From Utricularia gibba (Eukaryota; Streptophyta; Magnoliopsida; Lamiales; Lentibulariaceae), in NCBI GenBank assembly GCA_002189035.1, contig NEEC01000002.1, positions 1,860,001 to 1,924,000 on the forward strand: DNA of 64,000 nucleotides, in the 5' to 3' direction. The notes under the pieces are model-generated. The model worked only from the letters and a program-made list of their open reading frames with translations. It was not told the origin of the DNA and made no database searches. Numbering within the stretch: the first letter of the stretch is position 1; each line of letters opens with the position of its first letter. Made by a program: the position numbers and the translations under genes. Of the stretch, positions 11,563 to 23,238 are shown piece by piece.

Positions 11563-13556
11563 ATGGAACCTCCGTCGGAAAACGTCGATAGCCGCCGTGA
11601 AGAGGCGCAACCCTCGTTCCAATTCCGATCTTATACTTCAATTTCGTCCTTTGGAAAGTGCAGCGGCCCGAAGTGTTTTCCGACCCCGCCGCCGTCCGCG
11701 AACCCTTTCCCCATCCGTCGTCCCACCGTTAACCTTACGAATCCACCTGCAAACACTCGGGAGGTTATCCTTCGCACACCGGTGCCGCATGCGGAGAAGG
11801 TGGATCCTGTAACTTTTCCTCACCACTTCACCGTTCCGGAAAGAAAATCCGATCCCCCGATGACTTAGCACACTTCCATTCCTCGCCATCATGCCGCAAT
11901 TTTCTTGGCTTTATTGTCTCCCTTTCAGAGTCTGTAAAATCGTGCAAGATCTCCGATTCTTTCTATGTGTCTCCCGTCGTTGAAGTATTGTTATCCATTC
12001 TCCAAAGGCTTACGGATTACGTGGATGAAATCCCACCGGCGCCGCAGACTGCGAGGTACGGCAACGTGGCTTTTCGTGAATGGCAAGAGCGTTTGAACGG
12101 CGAGGCTGAGTCGTTCATGCTGAGGCTTCTGGAGCCTGCAATTCAGGAAGGCGCCGCGGAACTTGTTCCTTATTTCACTGACAGCTTTGGCAATGCTACT
12201 CGCATCGATTATGGTATGAAAAATGAATCAGCAATTGCTATATGTCTTTATATGCAAGTTGGCATTGAAATTAGCAGTTGGCCCCTTACATATGTCTCTT
12301 TTTCTGCCCTATTCATGCCTGTACCTTGTGCTTCTTTCTTCAAGGCCGTTTTAGGGACTTCTCAATTGTAAATTTAGTCAAATTCTAAGAAAATGAGTCG
12401 TGCCATCATGTGCAAAACTAGTAGCCCCAACTTTAATCATGTTTTCCGTTGCTAGCCTTGTGATTTTAAAAGTATTTTGTACTTAATAGGCACTGGCCAT
12501 GAAACGAACTTCGCTGCGTGGCTCTATTGCCTTGCAAGGTTGGGCATTTTGAGAGAGGAAGATTTTACAGCTCTGGTATTGAGGGTTTTTGTAAAATATC
12601 TGGATTTGATGAGAAAGTTGCAACTGACTTATTGCTTGGAGCCAGCAGGATCTCATGGTGTGTGGGGACTTGATGATTATCATTTTTTACCGTACATTTT
12701 TGGCTCATCCCAACTGACTGGCCACAAGTATATGAAGCCATCATCCATCCATAATGATGATATTTTGGAAAACTTCTCCAAAGAATACATGTATATGTCC
12801 TGCATCCTTTTTATAAAAAAGGTGAAGAAGGGATCATTTGCCGAACATTCGCCTCTGTTAGATGACATCAGTGGAGTCCCAAACTGGAATAAGGTGAATA
12901 GTGGGCTTCTAAAGATGTATAAAGTAGAAGTTCTGGACAAGGTTCCCATTATGCAGCATTTTCTCTTTGGCTCCATCATTCAATGGTATGCATCCCCACT
13001 CCATCTCCTTTATGCATTGAATACTTGATACAGGGATGTTTTTGTCGGTCCTGCTGGATATCGATTTTCTCTGTGTTTAAAGGCAGATTAAAATACTTTT
13101 ATTTCTTTAGCCGTGTTTGTAACTTCTTTTTTATGGCATTTTTTTTTTGTTTATGACCTTTCCCAAGGAAGTGACTTTGTGAAATCTTTGCATTTGATCA
13201 TCGGGTTAAGTTTCAGAAAAGGATGGAGGTGTTCTAGCGGTTTATATGCGATATTAATTAGGTAGAATTAGGCAGTTAAATATGGAATCTGTAGTATCCA
13301 TAGAAATTCTACCAATCTAGAAATATTTTTCTTGTTCGTCAAAAGACTTATTGAGCACTTAGAAGGAGTTGAAAGGCGTCTAAAACATCTGTCTGGCTCG
13401 CTACTATGATATTTGAAGCCTGTCCTCGTGTTTAAGAGATGAATAAATCAAGCTTCTGTCTGAATATATTTGTTGCTATTGTTTATTGCATCAATCGATC
13501 TGTTTAAATTGTAACGGCAGTGACTACAGTTTCTCCTATGCTGCAGGTTGGAATGA
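11563..13556 (+). CDS. PTPA: PP2A phosphatase activator (PTPA), one frame break
   Basis: Peptidyl-prolyl isomerase-like activator of protein phosphatase 2A. Exons are 11563-12213, 12490-12985 and 13547-13556; the last supplies only the terminal Trp-Leu-Glu-stop, in phase. Family motifs are clear: FGNATRIDYGTGHE, GVWGLDDYHFLPY, KVKKGSFAEHSPLL and KVNSGLLKMYKVEVL. An N-terminal Ser/Pro/Arg-rich extension of about 90 residues precedes the core. The frame breaks between FTVPER and SPDDLAHF. Adding one A to the A4 run 11844-11847 gives PERKIRSPDDLAHFH, matching the family; one C added to the C5 run 11853-11857 would also restore the frame. The protein would be about 385 residues, normal for plants. 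Confidence 0.9.
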
Positions 13557-14826
13557 GAAGTAAGGGGTAGCTTGTTCAATATTATTCCTCAAGGTTGTTG
13601 GTGGTTATGAAGTCCCCATCTTCTATATAGAACCGGCTTTTCATTTGTAGAGCAGGTTTTGATGTAAACTCTGTTACTCAGATGCGATAAATCACTGTTG
13701 GGGATGGCGAATGTGTTTAGCTCATATTTGTAGGAATTGAGAACTAGCAGCATTTGGACCCGAGAAGAAGTTTTCTCTTGTTTATTTTATAAGTTGTTTG
13801 AACGATTGCTTTGCTTGTTGTGAACCCATAGGAGATCATATCGATCATTGTGTTCTGTTTTTGTGTTTCCACTTTCAAGATAGCCTCCATGTTATATATT
13901 TGTTTATAACACAAGTTGGTCTTGTCATTTGCAGTCAGAGTTGCCTTTGTTTCTTCATCAACAGCTTTACATCCGAAGAAACGAAGTTGGTTCACACAAC
14001 AGAAGTGTCACCTGGGGTGGTGAAGTGATTTCTGGAGGTACCGTAATGCTTCATGATGGTTCAACCAGAACTTAAAATCGTCATTTCTCAAAGTCTCAAG
14101 TACTTTTGACTTGGTTTCTAAACACTCTCTCTTTCTATGACTCCTTCAATATTTCTGAATGGAATCATCACCTGCAAATACTTTGTGATTGCTTATTTCA
14201 TGCCCTCTAGGGATTAGACAAGACTATGTCATACTGCTGACCCTATTTCCCATTGGCCACTGGAGGAATGATTTTTGATGCACTTCGGAATGCATCTCTA
14301 TGGTTGGGGGTCAGGGATCCAAATAATCTTTCAAAAAAAATTCACAAATTACAGGTGGGCTTCAAGCATCTTTCGAGAGTCTTCTGCACTGATCCCAGGT
14401 GCGCTTAAAGTATACAGAATCAGATGTCCATTTATAAACTAATCCATGGTATGTGTTGCACAAGTATCCTTTTTTCTAAGTCCCGATGTCCCAAAACAAG
14501 ACTTGGGATGTTGACACTGACTGATTTAGATTTCTAATCATTTCGTGATGTGTCTGAGAAAATTAATCATTTTTATATTTTTTTTAATTTTAATATGTAA
14601 TAATAAATTAAAGAAAATTAGATTTGTGAGTGATCCATTAATTCATGTGCTAACATCGGTTTTTTCGGGTTACCCGGCGGCCACAAAAACACTGTTTGAA
14701 AATGAGTTCAGGTATTTTTCTTACTGATCAATAAAAAAAATTCGCAAATTGCGTGAAGTGATCGGATCCTTCACACCAAACGCAATCGGGTGGCCGGGCA
14801 TTTTTGCTTCACTGGATCCTACTTGA
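13557..14826. other. Spacer between PTPA and MYB genes (convergent)
   Basis: Contains the PTPA 3' UTR and the 3' region of the MYB gene on the opposite strand. Open frames of up to 83 codons occur on both strands but have no recognisable content. Confidence 0.5.
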
Positions 14827-16143
14827 TCACCTTTGTGGCTGGGCGTGCGGTACCGGGTACGTCATCGGCGCACCGGGGACGACTCCGTAAGCTAGATGAG
14901 TTGGCGGTGGGAGATTCACCGGGGTCCCTACGGCGGAGACTCCAATCGGTTGCCCTATCGTCGGCGCACCATAAACAGGACCACCGATCGCCGCCGGTTG
15001 CGGATGCTTGGGTTTTCCAACAGCCGTACCGTTGGCTTGGCCGGTGATCGGGGGTTGGGGAACGACGACGTCCGCCGTGTTGGCGTTGGTGATGTCGTGG
15101 ATGCTTGATCTCCGGCGATCCTTGTTCATGGAATTCAGACGAATGAAGTACTTCTGAGCATGGCTGGCCACCTGTGTAGGCGTTCTTGTTACCACGAAAT
15201 TGCGAGCAATGCTTCTCCAGTCTCCTTTCCCGTACTTCTCCAGTCCAAGAAGAAACAACCTGTTTGTTTGTCCAATCACAACAACACAGGAGATATTATT
15301 AAGGCAAATGAACCTGGACAAGAAGCATGTCTGAAAAACGCACACACCCCACATCGGAATCCATGAACTGCACATTAGACACAAATCACTGACCAGCTGA
15401 TTTCAAGTCTACTCCCACACATACACCTCGCAGACAGAACAGAGCCGCGTTCATGTAAGTTAACCGGAGTTGACCTAATGGGGAGGCTGGCCAATGAACT
15501 GAATTTACAGTGGTCGGTGGTAGAAAAGATTCATAGAACTCTAGTATCTGAATTACTCTTCCTATTGTGATTCTAACTATTTTCTACTCCCAATCCCGAA
15601 CAGGCATCAAGACTCATAAAGACACTTTTTGAGTCAAGCCATCCAATGCTTAATCCCATCAAACAACACCCAGAAAACATCTTCCTTGTAGTTTGCGCCA
15701 ATGATCATCACGAGGAAAATTTAATCACAAAGCACAGGCGCAGTTCATCAGCTTCAAGGGGGACCAAGCAATACTTACCGGTGCTCATCTTCCGTCCAGG
15801 CAATCCCCTTCCGCCGCTCCTGATCCGCCTTCGAGCACTTCCCCCCGGTATTCGTTTCGCCTCCGCCACCCACGTTCCCGCCTCTCTTACCCTCGTGACT
15901 GGTCGACCCATCGGAGCCGGAACTGTAACAGGGGAGCTGCACGAACCCAGATTCTATCCGACTCACATCCTCCCGCAGAAGCTCATAGTGATGCTTAACA
16001 TCTTCCGCGGATTTTCCAGCGACTTCCGCGGCGATTTTCTCCCATCTGTTGGGGCAATGGTCGCCGTAGGTAATCAGCGCCCTTTCGAATTGCTTATCCT
16101 GGTCCCATGTCCAGATCAAGCTACTTGATTCTTGCGCTGGCAT
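14827..16143 (-). CDS. SRM1/DIVARICATA-like MYB transcription factor (two SANT/MYB repeats)
   Basis: Nuclear DNA-binding regulator. Exon 1 runs 16143 to 15779 and exon 2 runs 15259 to 14827, with GT-AG borders and a shared Arg codon, giving 265 residues. The first repeat spans residues about 11-58 ([17 protein letters not shown]...W), and the second about 113-165 ([20 protein letters not shown]...[12 protein letters not shown]). The SHAQKYF signature places it in the R-R plant class with salt-related MYB SRM1 and DIVARICATA, which bind I-box/TATCCA-like elements. A Ser/Gly-rich linker joins the repeats; the tail is rich in Pro, Gly and Ala ([15 protein letters not shown]). The frame is intact. 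Which subclade it belongs to needs a tree. Confidence 0.92.
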
Positions 16144-17807
16144 CTAGAACAGGATAACTGATTCAGCAGCAAATTCTGGGGATCTGGGAGTTTAGGATAA
16201 GAAATATCCAGAACAGTTGATGAGAAAGAAAGCATAAAAAGAGGCAGGGAGGAGAGAGAGATCTTTGTTTTCATTAGAAACTATGGATCTAAAGAAATAG
16301 AAAGAAAGCTGGTAAAAAGGTGAACTCCTGCTATTCCAGGCCGTGAAAAGTGAAAAAGGAATACCAGGTTTTTGTTATGTTTGTTTCTTTTTTTAACTTT
16401 CATCTCGTTTACTGACCGACCACGGTAAAAAAAAATACAAAGCAGAATTAATTAATGTATTTTTAAATTTGATGAAATATACCTCAATTTTTTATCAATA
16501 TTTCCGTACCTACGATGTTTTTTACTATTTAGACATAGACAAGAAAAATAGAATAATAAAATAACTATTTAAAATTGCAAAAATTATTTTTCATTGAACA
16601 ACATAAATATTGGATTCTATTTAATTCATATCGAATGTATGCTTTTTCCAAATACTTTTTTAAAAATCTAATTCATTTAATTAATTAACATAATTGAATA
16701 CTTTTAATAAATAAATAAAATATGTTTCGTATTTATTATAATTTATAATATATTTTGAATTTCCTCAAATGTAAAATATCTTTTGAGCGCTAAAGAGCTT
16801 CTAAACATTGCAATTGCATGAAATTTAAATTCATTGCCTATGAATATGCATCTATAATATGTTATACAATATCTCATATGGATTAGAATATTTAATATTA
16901 TATTATAATTAACATAATTGATCAACATACAAAAATATCACGAAAAGAACTAAAAGTATAGCATTATAAAAAAATATTATATAATTTAATGTTTTCGATA
17001 AAATATGAATAGTATAATTTTTTATTTAATCACTAAAATAAAGATTTAAAAAAATTAATCACGTTCATTTCAGGGGGTGATGCGTAAATACTGAGTGGAG
17101 GAGGGGGCAAGATGTAATTTCCGGAACGATGTTGATGCGTTGTCTAAAAATGAGCGACGGCCCCACGCAGACAGAAACCACACAACCTTGTGACAGGCAG
17201 CGTGTGCGTGTGTCTGTCACGGAGAGCGAAATGTGGCGGGGCCCGTGAGAAAATTATCAGGAATAAAATAATTTTAATATCCTAAACAATTTTCGATGAA
17301 AAATAAAAAAAAGCCCTATTTTGACCTTTGGATGTTTATCCTTCGATGACCAAATAATGGATGGAAAATAGAATTTGGTTCAATTAATGATTATCAATTG
17401 AAAAATAATAAAAATTTGATAAATGAAAGAAAATTAGTAAGTATCTATTTGAAAGAGATTATAGAAAAGAGCTTTAAATTAATAAAAATATAAGAACATT
17501 TTTTATGTGTAAAAGGTTTCAAATTTTAATTTCTATTTTATTAGAAGTATTTCTTTCAAATTATATTTAAATCAAATAAACAAGTTTAATATTTTTATAA
17601 AACTGAAGGCTTCCAAGTTTTGGAAATTATTTTTAAATTAATAATTTTTTTTTTATCATGGATATCCCTTGTAAGAACCCAAACACAAGGTTCTAGAGAT
17701 TTCTTCAGCATATGAGATATGGGCCATCTGTAGGGGATTCTGTTGGACCATAGATTGGATCGCCAGTATCGCAGTCCCAAGTTGGACGCCTTCGTTGCCG
17801 GGCTTCC
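16144..17807. other. MYB promoter and AT-rich spacer
   Basis: Bases 16,430-17,070 and 17,250-17,640 are very AT-rich. A GC-richer island at about 17,080-17,250 includes a GT-rich patch (gtgtgcgtgtgtctgtc). From about 17,650 the sequence becomes coding-like as it approaches the NOP56 remnant. No complete gene seen. Confidence 0.5.
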
Positions 17808-18920
17808 ATGGCGCTGTATGAGTCGGCCTAGGGATACTCCTTGTTTGTGGCTAAGGGGATTGATGAAATCGGCGAGAATACAGAAGCTGTTCGTGGGTCC
17901 GTTTTGGAGAGGTGGTGAATTTGGCTGCATTCTGTTCCTTCGTCTCCGCGCTCGATTCTCTTAGCCAGTGCAATGGAGTCTCGGAGGGTAGGTTCCGAAC
18001 GCTAACTTGAACTGCATCTTGTAAATAGTTGAAGCGAGGGTTGGTTTTTATGTTCTGTGCATGCCTTTTCTTTTCCGAAGATATTATACCCTGTTTGTTG
18101 CGTTTTGAGTATTGTGAAATTTACGCGATCAGGAAGAAGAGGAATACCTAACTGTATGTGTTTTTAGTAGAGGTGCTTGTTTTCATCATAATAAGGGGGC
18201 TCAGCCTCATTCTTTGGAGAATGTATTGTTTATATTTATAGTTTACTCGTACCTATTTGCTGCTTTACGTTGGTAGAAAATTGTCCATTTAGACTACTAG
18301 TGCCATCTGTTTTGCACCCTGAAACTCCTTGTTGCTACTATACTCACATATCTTCTGTTTATTGATAATTACTCTATGTGGATAAGCTTTTGAATACGTG
18401 ATAGCAGTTCCTGAGTAATTTTCCCTATTGTGGGGACCTGGTCAGATGACAGATGAACTGAGGAGTTTTTTTGTGTCAAAGGAGTTAAGAAACAAAGATT
18501 CAGCTTGTGATTTGTATGATTTGAAGCGTATCCCGTTTATATTCTATGTTTCCCTCAGGGAACTTTGCTTACAAAGATTTCTATTTTCAGGTCCGGATCT
18601 ATCACTTGTTGATTTAACTAATGCCAAGCTATTTGCACCCACAGTGATGGATCTTGCCGAGTACAGAAAGAAGCTGTATCACTATTTGGTCACAAAATGA
18701 ATGACATAGTCCCCCATTGGCCGCCTTGATCGGTGAATTAGTTGGTACGCGTTTAATTTCTCATTCTGGTAGCCTTACAAGCCTGGATATGTGTACTTCA
18801 TCGACTCTTCTGATTTGGGCAAACACAACTTCTGATGCTCTTCATATCTGCAGGGCAATAAAAACTCATGTAAGTACTCCAAACTGTGATCTTATTTTTC
18901 AATCTTCATTCATCGGTCCG
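17808..18920 (+). pseudogene. NOP56: Unprocessed NOP56 pseudogene, internally deleted
   Basis: Remnant of the box C/D snoRNP core protein NOP56. The start (ATG 17808) reads MALYESA-stop-GYSLFVAKGIDEIG, then GENTEAVRGSV. It then jumps frame to FGEVVNLAAF and SALDSLSQCNGVSEG, ending at a donor-like GTAGGT. After an intron-like gap, a segment at about 18,445 reads MTDELRSFF; after a further gap, 18,590-18,700 reads GPDLSLVDLTNAKLF and VMDLAEYRKKLYHYLVTKMND. LAALIGELVGTRLISHSGSL follows in another frame, then DLIFQSSFIG. Stops, frameshifts and loss of the central coding region show it is dead. Exon-like blocks separated at splice-like borders mean it is a decayed gene duplicate, not a retrocopy. 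Confidence 0.88.
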
Positions 18921-20226
18921 GGTGCTGTTGTATGCGCTGAAGACTGTAGATATCGAAGGTTTTGCCCTCATCAGAACACACAATTGCTCACAAGTGGAGA
19001 TACTTTTATTCAGCCCCTTGTTGATGATACAATGCCATTTTTCATCATTTATCTTATGGTTTGCTCTGGTATCCACCATCTGCAGATGATGGGTGAGGCT
19101 ACTGAACCAGTAAACGGAGATACAGAGAGAGCGAAAGATGCCGTTCATTCTAATGGGAAAACATGAAGATGTAGGCGTCAAAAAGAAGAGTAAAGCCGAC
19201 CATCCCTTGTTGAAAGTGCGGGCCTTTGCAACGCTGCCACTACCCGGTCGTTTGACGAGGACCATGTTTCTTTTCTCGGTTAACATAGACGACGGCGGCG
19301 GCCAAGTGTGCCCACCGCCCTGCGCCTGCCGCCGGTGTGAACAACTACCAACTACCAAGCCCACGGATACCAGTTTCTGAGGATACGGGCACGCGGCATC
19401 CAGAACGTGCAATTATCACAAGCATCGTTAGGTTTGTCGCAGACATGGTATTTGAAAATAATTAAATATATATAGGATAAATATTACAATTTATCCATTT
19501 TAGTTTGAGAATTTTTAATTTGTGTCATTTTTTCTAACATGCAATAATACAATCTCAATGCATATATTTGGTCAATACATTGTAATTTATATGTTTTAAA
19601 GTGAAACTGTATATTATTTTTAGGTCGTTTTGGTAATTTGGCATATAGACTAACATTTTATAGAGGAATCTTAGAATATTAATAGGTGTCACAAAAGTTT
19701 GGCAGGGTAGGCATCTGATTCAAAGTTGATGCATCATATTCTAGGGATCGCTTTGTAAAACTTTTCCAAAAATACTTTTTGATAATTAATTATATTACAA
19801 TAAAAAAACTGGAATTTTGTAAGTTTTTTAAAATAATAATATATTAATTCAGTTTTAGTAATATCAATTTTATTATTTTTTGAAATATTTATTGAGAATG
19901 ACAAATTGTTATAACTGTACAATTCATTTAAGTGACGTAAGGGGGATGAATTTCAATTTATTACCATTTAAAGCAGCTAATCCTATCTGTCTCATAACTC
20001 ACGCTCTTCAACGCTCTTGTGGACCCCACCGTACGTCAAACCGCCAAACGCTGTTAACTAATCGAGCTCTCGAATCAACGTGCGGCTTGCTTCAGAAGTC
20101 ACCGCCGTCAAGCTTTAACGATAACGACGACCGAGGAACCGGCATCTTCCGAGTTCCCTCCTCCCCGTCTCCACCTTCAAAACACTTGCCCGTTTTCTTT
20201 TGCTCCGCTGCTCGGCAATCTTGACC
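18921..20226. other. Spacer 3' of the NOP56 remnant
   Basis: Bases 19,085-19,165 read MMGEATEPVNGDTERAKDA and could be a decayed NOP56 acidic tail, but this is uncertain. Bases 19,190-19,440 are GC-rich without recognisable coding content. Bases 19,450-19,900 are AT-rich. The promoter and leader of the PMI gene occupy roughly the last 250 bases. Confidence 0.4.
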
Positions 20227-21748
20227 ATGGGTGCGCAGCTTCCAGGACCCGTTCAACTCAAATGCTCCGTCAAGAAATACGACTGGGGGAAGCGCGGGAA
20301 GGACTCCACAGTCGCTCGGCTTTATCGTAGAAACGGCGGGGAAGAAACCGCCGATGATGAGCCGTACGCCGAGCTGTGGATGGGGTCACACGAGTCTGGG
20401 CCCTGTTACGTGGTATTCATCGATGGTGCGAATGACGATCACAAACTGAGCTTGAAGGATTGGATCGGCCAAAATCCGTGTGTTCTTGGAGAAAAAGTAA
20501 TCCAACACTGGGGCTTGAATCTACCTTTTCTGTTCAAGGTACACAGCTTCTCAAATGCTTTTCCTTGTGTTCAAAAATTTACATATCCTATTCTGATTTT
20601 GACTTGAACACAAAAGGTGCTTTCTGTGGAGAAAGCTCTGTCATTGCAAGCTCACCCGGATAAGGTTTTGGCCTCTGTCCTTCACAAGAAGCATCCGGAT
20701 GTTTACAAGGACGATAATCACAAGCCTGAGATGGCTTTAGCGATTACAGGTTTTGAGGCTTTGTGTGGCTTCGTTTCTTTGGAGGAACTTAAAGGTGTTG
20801 TTGTGACCGTGCCTGAGATCACTAAAGCAGTGGGAGATGTTTCATTAGCAGAGAGAGTCTTGAATTTGAGCAAACAAGATGAGGAGAAGACGTTGAAGGA
20901 GGCTTTGCAATCCCTGTTTACTCAGCTCATGAGTGCAGACAAGGATACCATCTCTGAGTTAATCCCCTCTTTGATTTCTCGACTCAATTCTGACTCCAAG
21001 GTAAGTTACACCAGAGTACTCGCCTACAGTTGAAGCAAATTTCAAGCATGATTTGGTTTAGCTATCTGATAGGTAAGGGAGCTTACAGACAAAGAGGAGC
21101 TGGCTGTGAAGCTAGCACACCAATATCCAGGTGACATTGGTGTGCTAGCAGCTTTTCTCTTTAACTATGTGAAGCTTAAACCTGGGGAGGCTCTGTTCTT
21201 GGATGCGAATGAGCCACATGCTTACGTACACGGCGAATGCATCGAATGTATGGCGACATCCGATAACGTTGTGCGCGCTGGACTTACTCCTAAGTTCAGA
21301 GATGTGGAAACTCTCTGTTCAATGCTCACATACAAACAGGTGACGCCACTGGACTTGGCATTTCTCCCTGCATCCTGTGTTTAGTCCCCTGACTTATCTT
21401 GGTTTTGCATTGCAGGGCTTCCCTGAAATCCTTAAAGGGGTTCCTTCAGGTCCCTACACCATGAAATATAGTCCGCCATTCGATGAATTCGAGGTCGACT
21501 GGTGCCATCTTCCGCCTAGCGTCAGTGGGAGTGTTGTTGCTTTTCCAGCAGTTCCTGGGCCTACAGTGTGGATAATCACAGCAGGAGAAGGAGCAATCAG
21601 CACCACTTCCTTCTCTGAACTCGGCATTGCTGCGGGCGATTCCTTTTTTGTGCCTGCAAGTATTGCCATCACAGTGCAAACAAACTCTGGTCTGGATCTA
21701 TTCCGAGCAGGAGTTAGTTCCAGATTCTTGGAGAAATCCGGCACCTGA
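20227..21748 (+). CDS. PMI: Mannose-6-phosphate isomerase (type I PMI)
   Basis: Zinc enzyme interconverting mannose-6-phosphate and fructose-6-phosphate; it supplies mannose for GDP-mannose, cell wall, glycan and ascorbate synthesis in the cytosol. Exons are 20227-20538, 20617-21000, 21073-21339 and 21416-21748. Every border is GT-AG in phase 0, giving 431 residues, as usual for plants. Motifs are [11 protein letters not shown] at the N-terminus, [21 protein letters not shown] and HKPEMALA (zinc ligands Gln, His, Glu), and [25 protein letters not shown]-type sequence carrying the last His ligand and the active-site region. The frame is fully intact. Short introns are all recognisable from the T-rich acceptor tracts. 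Confidence 0.96.
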
Positions 21749-22738
21749 AAACACCTACCCATTTACTTCTCCTTTGAATACTCCCCATCAACACATTGTA
21801 ATAAATTTGCAAGGATGAGCTGCAGTTGAGAGTTCGGCAGGTGAGATGATGGGGCTAGAGTTCTGTATTTGTGCTTCCTGATATATACCATGCTTTTATT
21901 TAGATAACAATCCCATTCCAACCAAATTCTATAATCAGAATCCAAACCATGAAAGAAGACTGAGACATCCATGTAAACTAAAGAAACTTCATGTACAGTC
22001 CTAATCCACTTCATAAAGCAGCATCCAGTTCACAAGGAAAGGCGGATCTGGTAAAGCTGGGATACATTTGGCTTCTGGGTACAGAGAACAGCGTACCTTT
22101 TGAACATTCAGGTTAATAAATTGCAGAAAAGAAGTGACATTTGACAAGCTCTTCACGATCATGCTTTCTTTTGAGTATTATCGACAAGATTGCAAGTCTC
22201 TGAAGAAACCACAAGTCACTTCTGAGCGACTGCGTGCCGCCCCTGCAATTTACCTGGTGGATCTTGTAGTTAAATTATTCCCCACCACATTACTTACAGA
22301 GTGCAGCTGTATGTGAATCCCAGATCCAGAGGGGCAGGCAGTGGGCTCCCCCCACTACCCAGCTTTTTATCGAAATTTCCTATAACAATGTGCATTGTGT
22401 TTCAGTTGATCGAAGAAGAAAAATGCTTTTTTTACAGTTTCGGATTTAGGGTATTTGTATTCAGTTTCACGGCAATTGGCCCCTGCTTCTTGAGACGGCG
22501 GTGAGCAAAGGAAAGGCTGAAGCTTTCAGCTCCTGTTGTTCCAGGCGAGACAAAGAGGAAAGTGGATGCAGAGGCGAGACTGGCCCAAAGGCCCAGTTAT
22601 TTATGAAATTCGATAATAAAAGCCCATAAATATTGGGCCACCGCAGCAATTTGGGCTTTATTTTGTGAAATTTCCGAATGATGTGACGGAGTTCTTCTGA
22701 ACTGGGGTTTTGGAACCAAAATAACGCTTAGACAAGCT
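21749..22738. other. PMI 3' region and spacer
   Basis: Includes the PMI 3' UTR and the upstream region of the next gene. No frame longer than about 83 codons, and none resembling a protein family. Confidence 0.5.
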
Positions 22739-22819
22739 ATGAATTCCGTCGGCAATCGTTGCTTCTCCGTGACCCTGTTCTTTTCCTCTAACAGTGCTAT
22801 TTTACTCCACTGGCGTTAG
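22739..22819 (+). promoter_or_regulatory. Possible uORF in the leader of the KH-protein gene
   Basis: An ATG at 22739 opens a 26-codon frame (MNSVGNRCFSVTLFF...) ending at TAG 22817-22819. It lies in what looks like a non-coding first exon: a strong donor (gag|gtaagt) follows at 22854/22855, and an acceptor (gtctgcag) lies just before the main ATG at 23239. If transcribed, this frame precedes the main one. Conservation has not been tested. Confidence 0.3.
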
Positions 22820-23238
22820 GAAGGTGTTTGTCCACCGTATTGGAGTCTTTTGAGGTAAGTTGAGTACTGTCAAATGTTGGGAGTGAGAATGTAGAAGATG
22901 GACTGCTTGTATTGAGCCTTTAGTTCTTTGACCTTTTTTAAGTGTAGAAAGAATTGCGGAAGTGGTGATAAATATTGATTTGAAGTATGCATATTGCAAT
23001 TTAGGGTTTAGTCGCTGGATGCTTGCTTTTTAAGTTGGGATCCATCGTTTTTTTTTTTTTTGAAAGGTAGAAAATTTTTTAGGAAATGCTCTGTGATTCT
23101 TGGGTGCATAGTTTTAGGTCTCATTTTCGTAACTCCAATAGCTGAAAGATGTGAAAGCAGAAACATCTGGAAAACTGTTTGTTTCCACATAATCATCATT
23201 GCATAATAATCCAGGGTGAAACATGTCTGCAGATTAAG

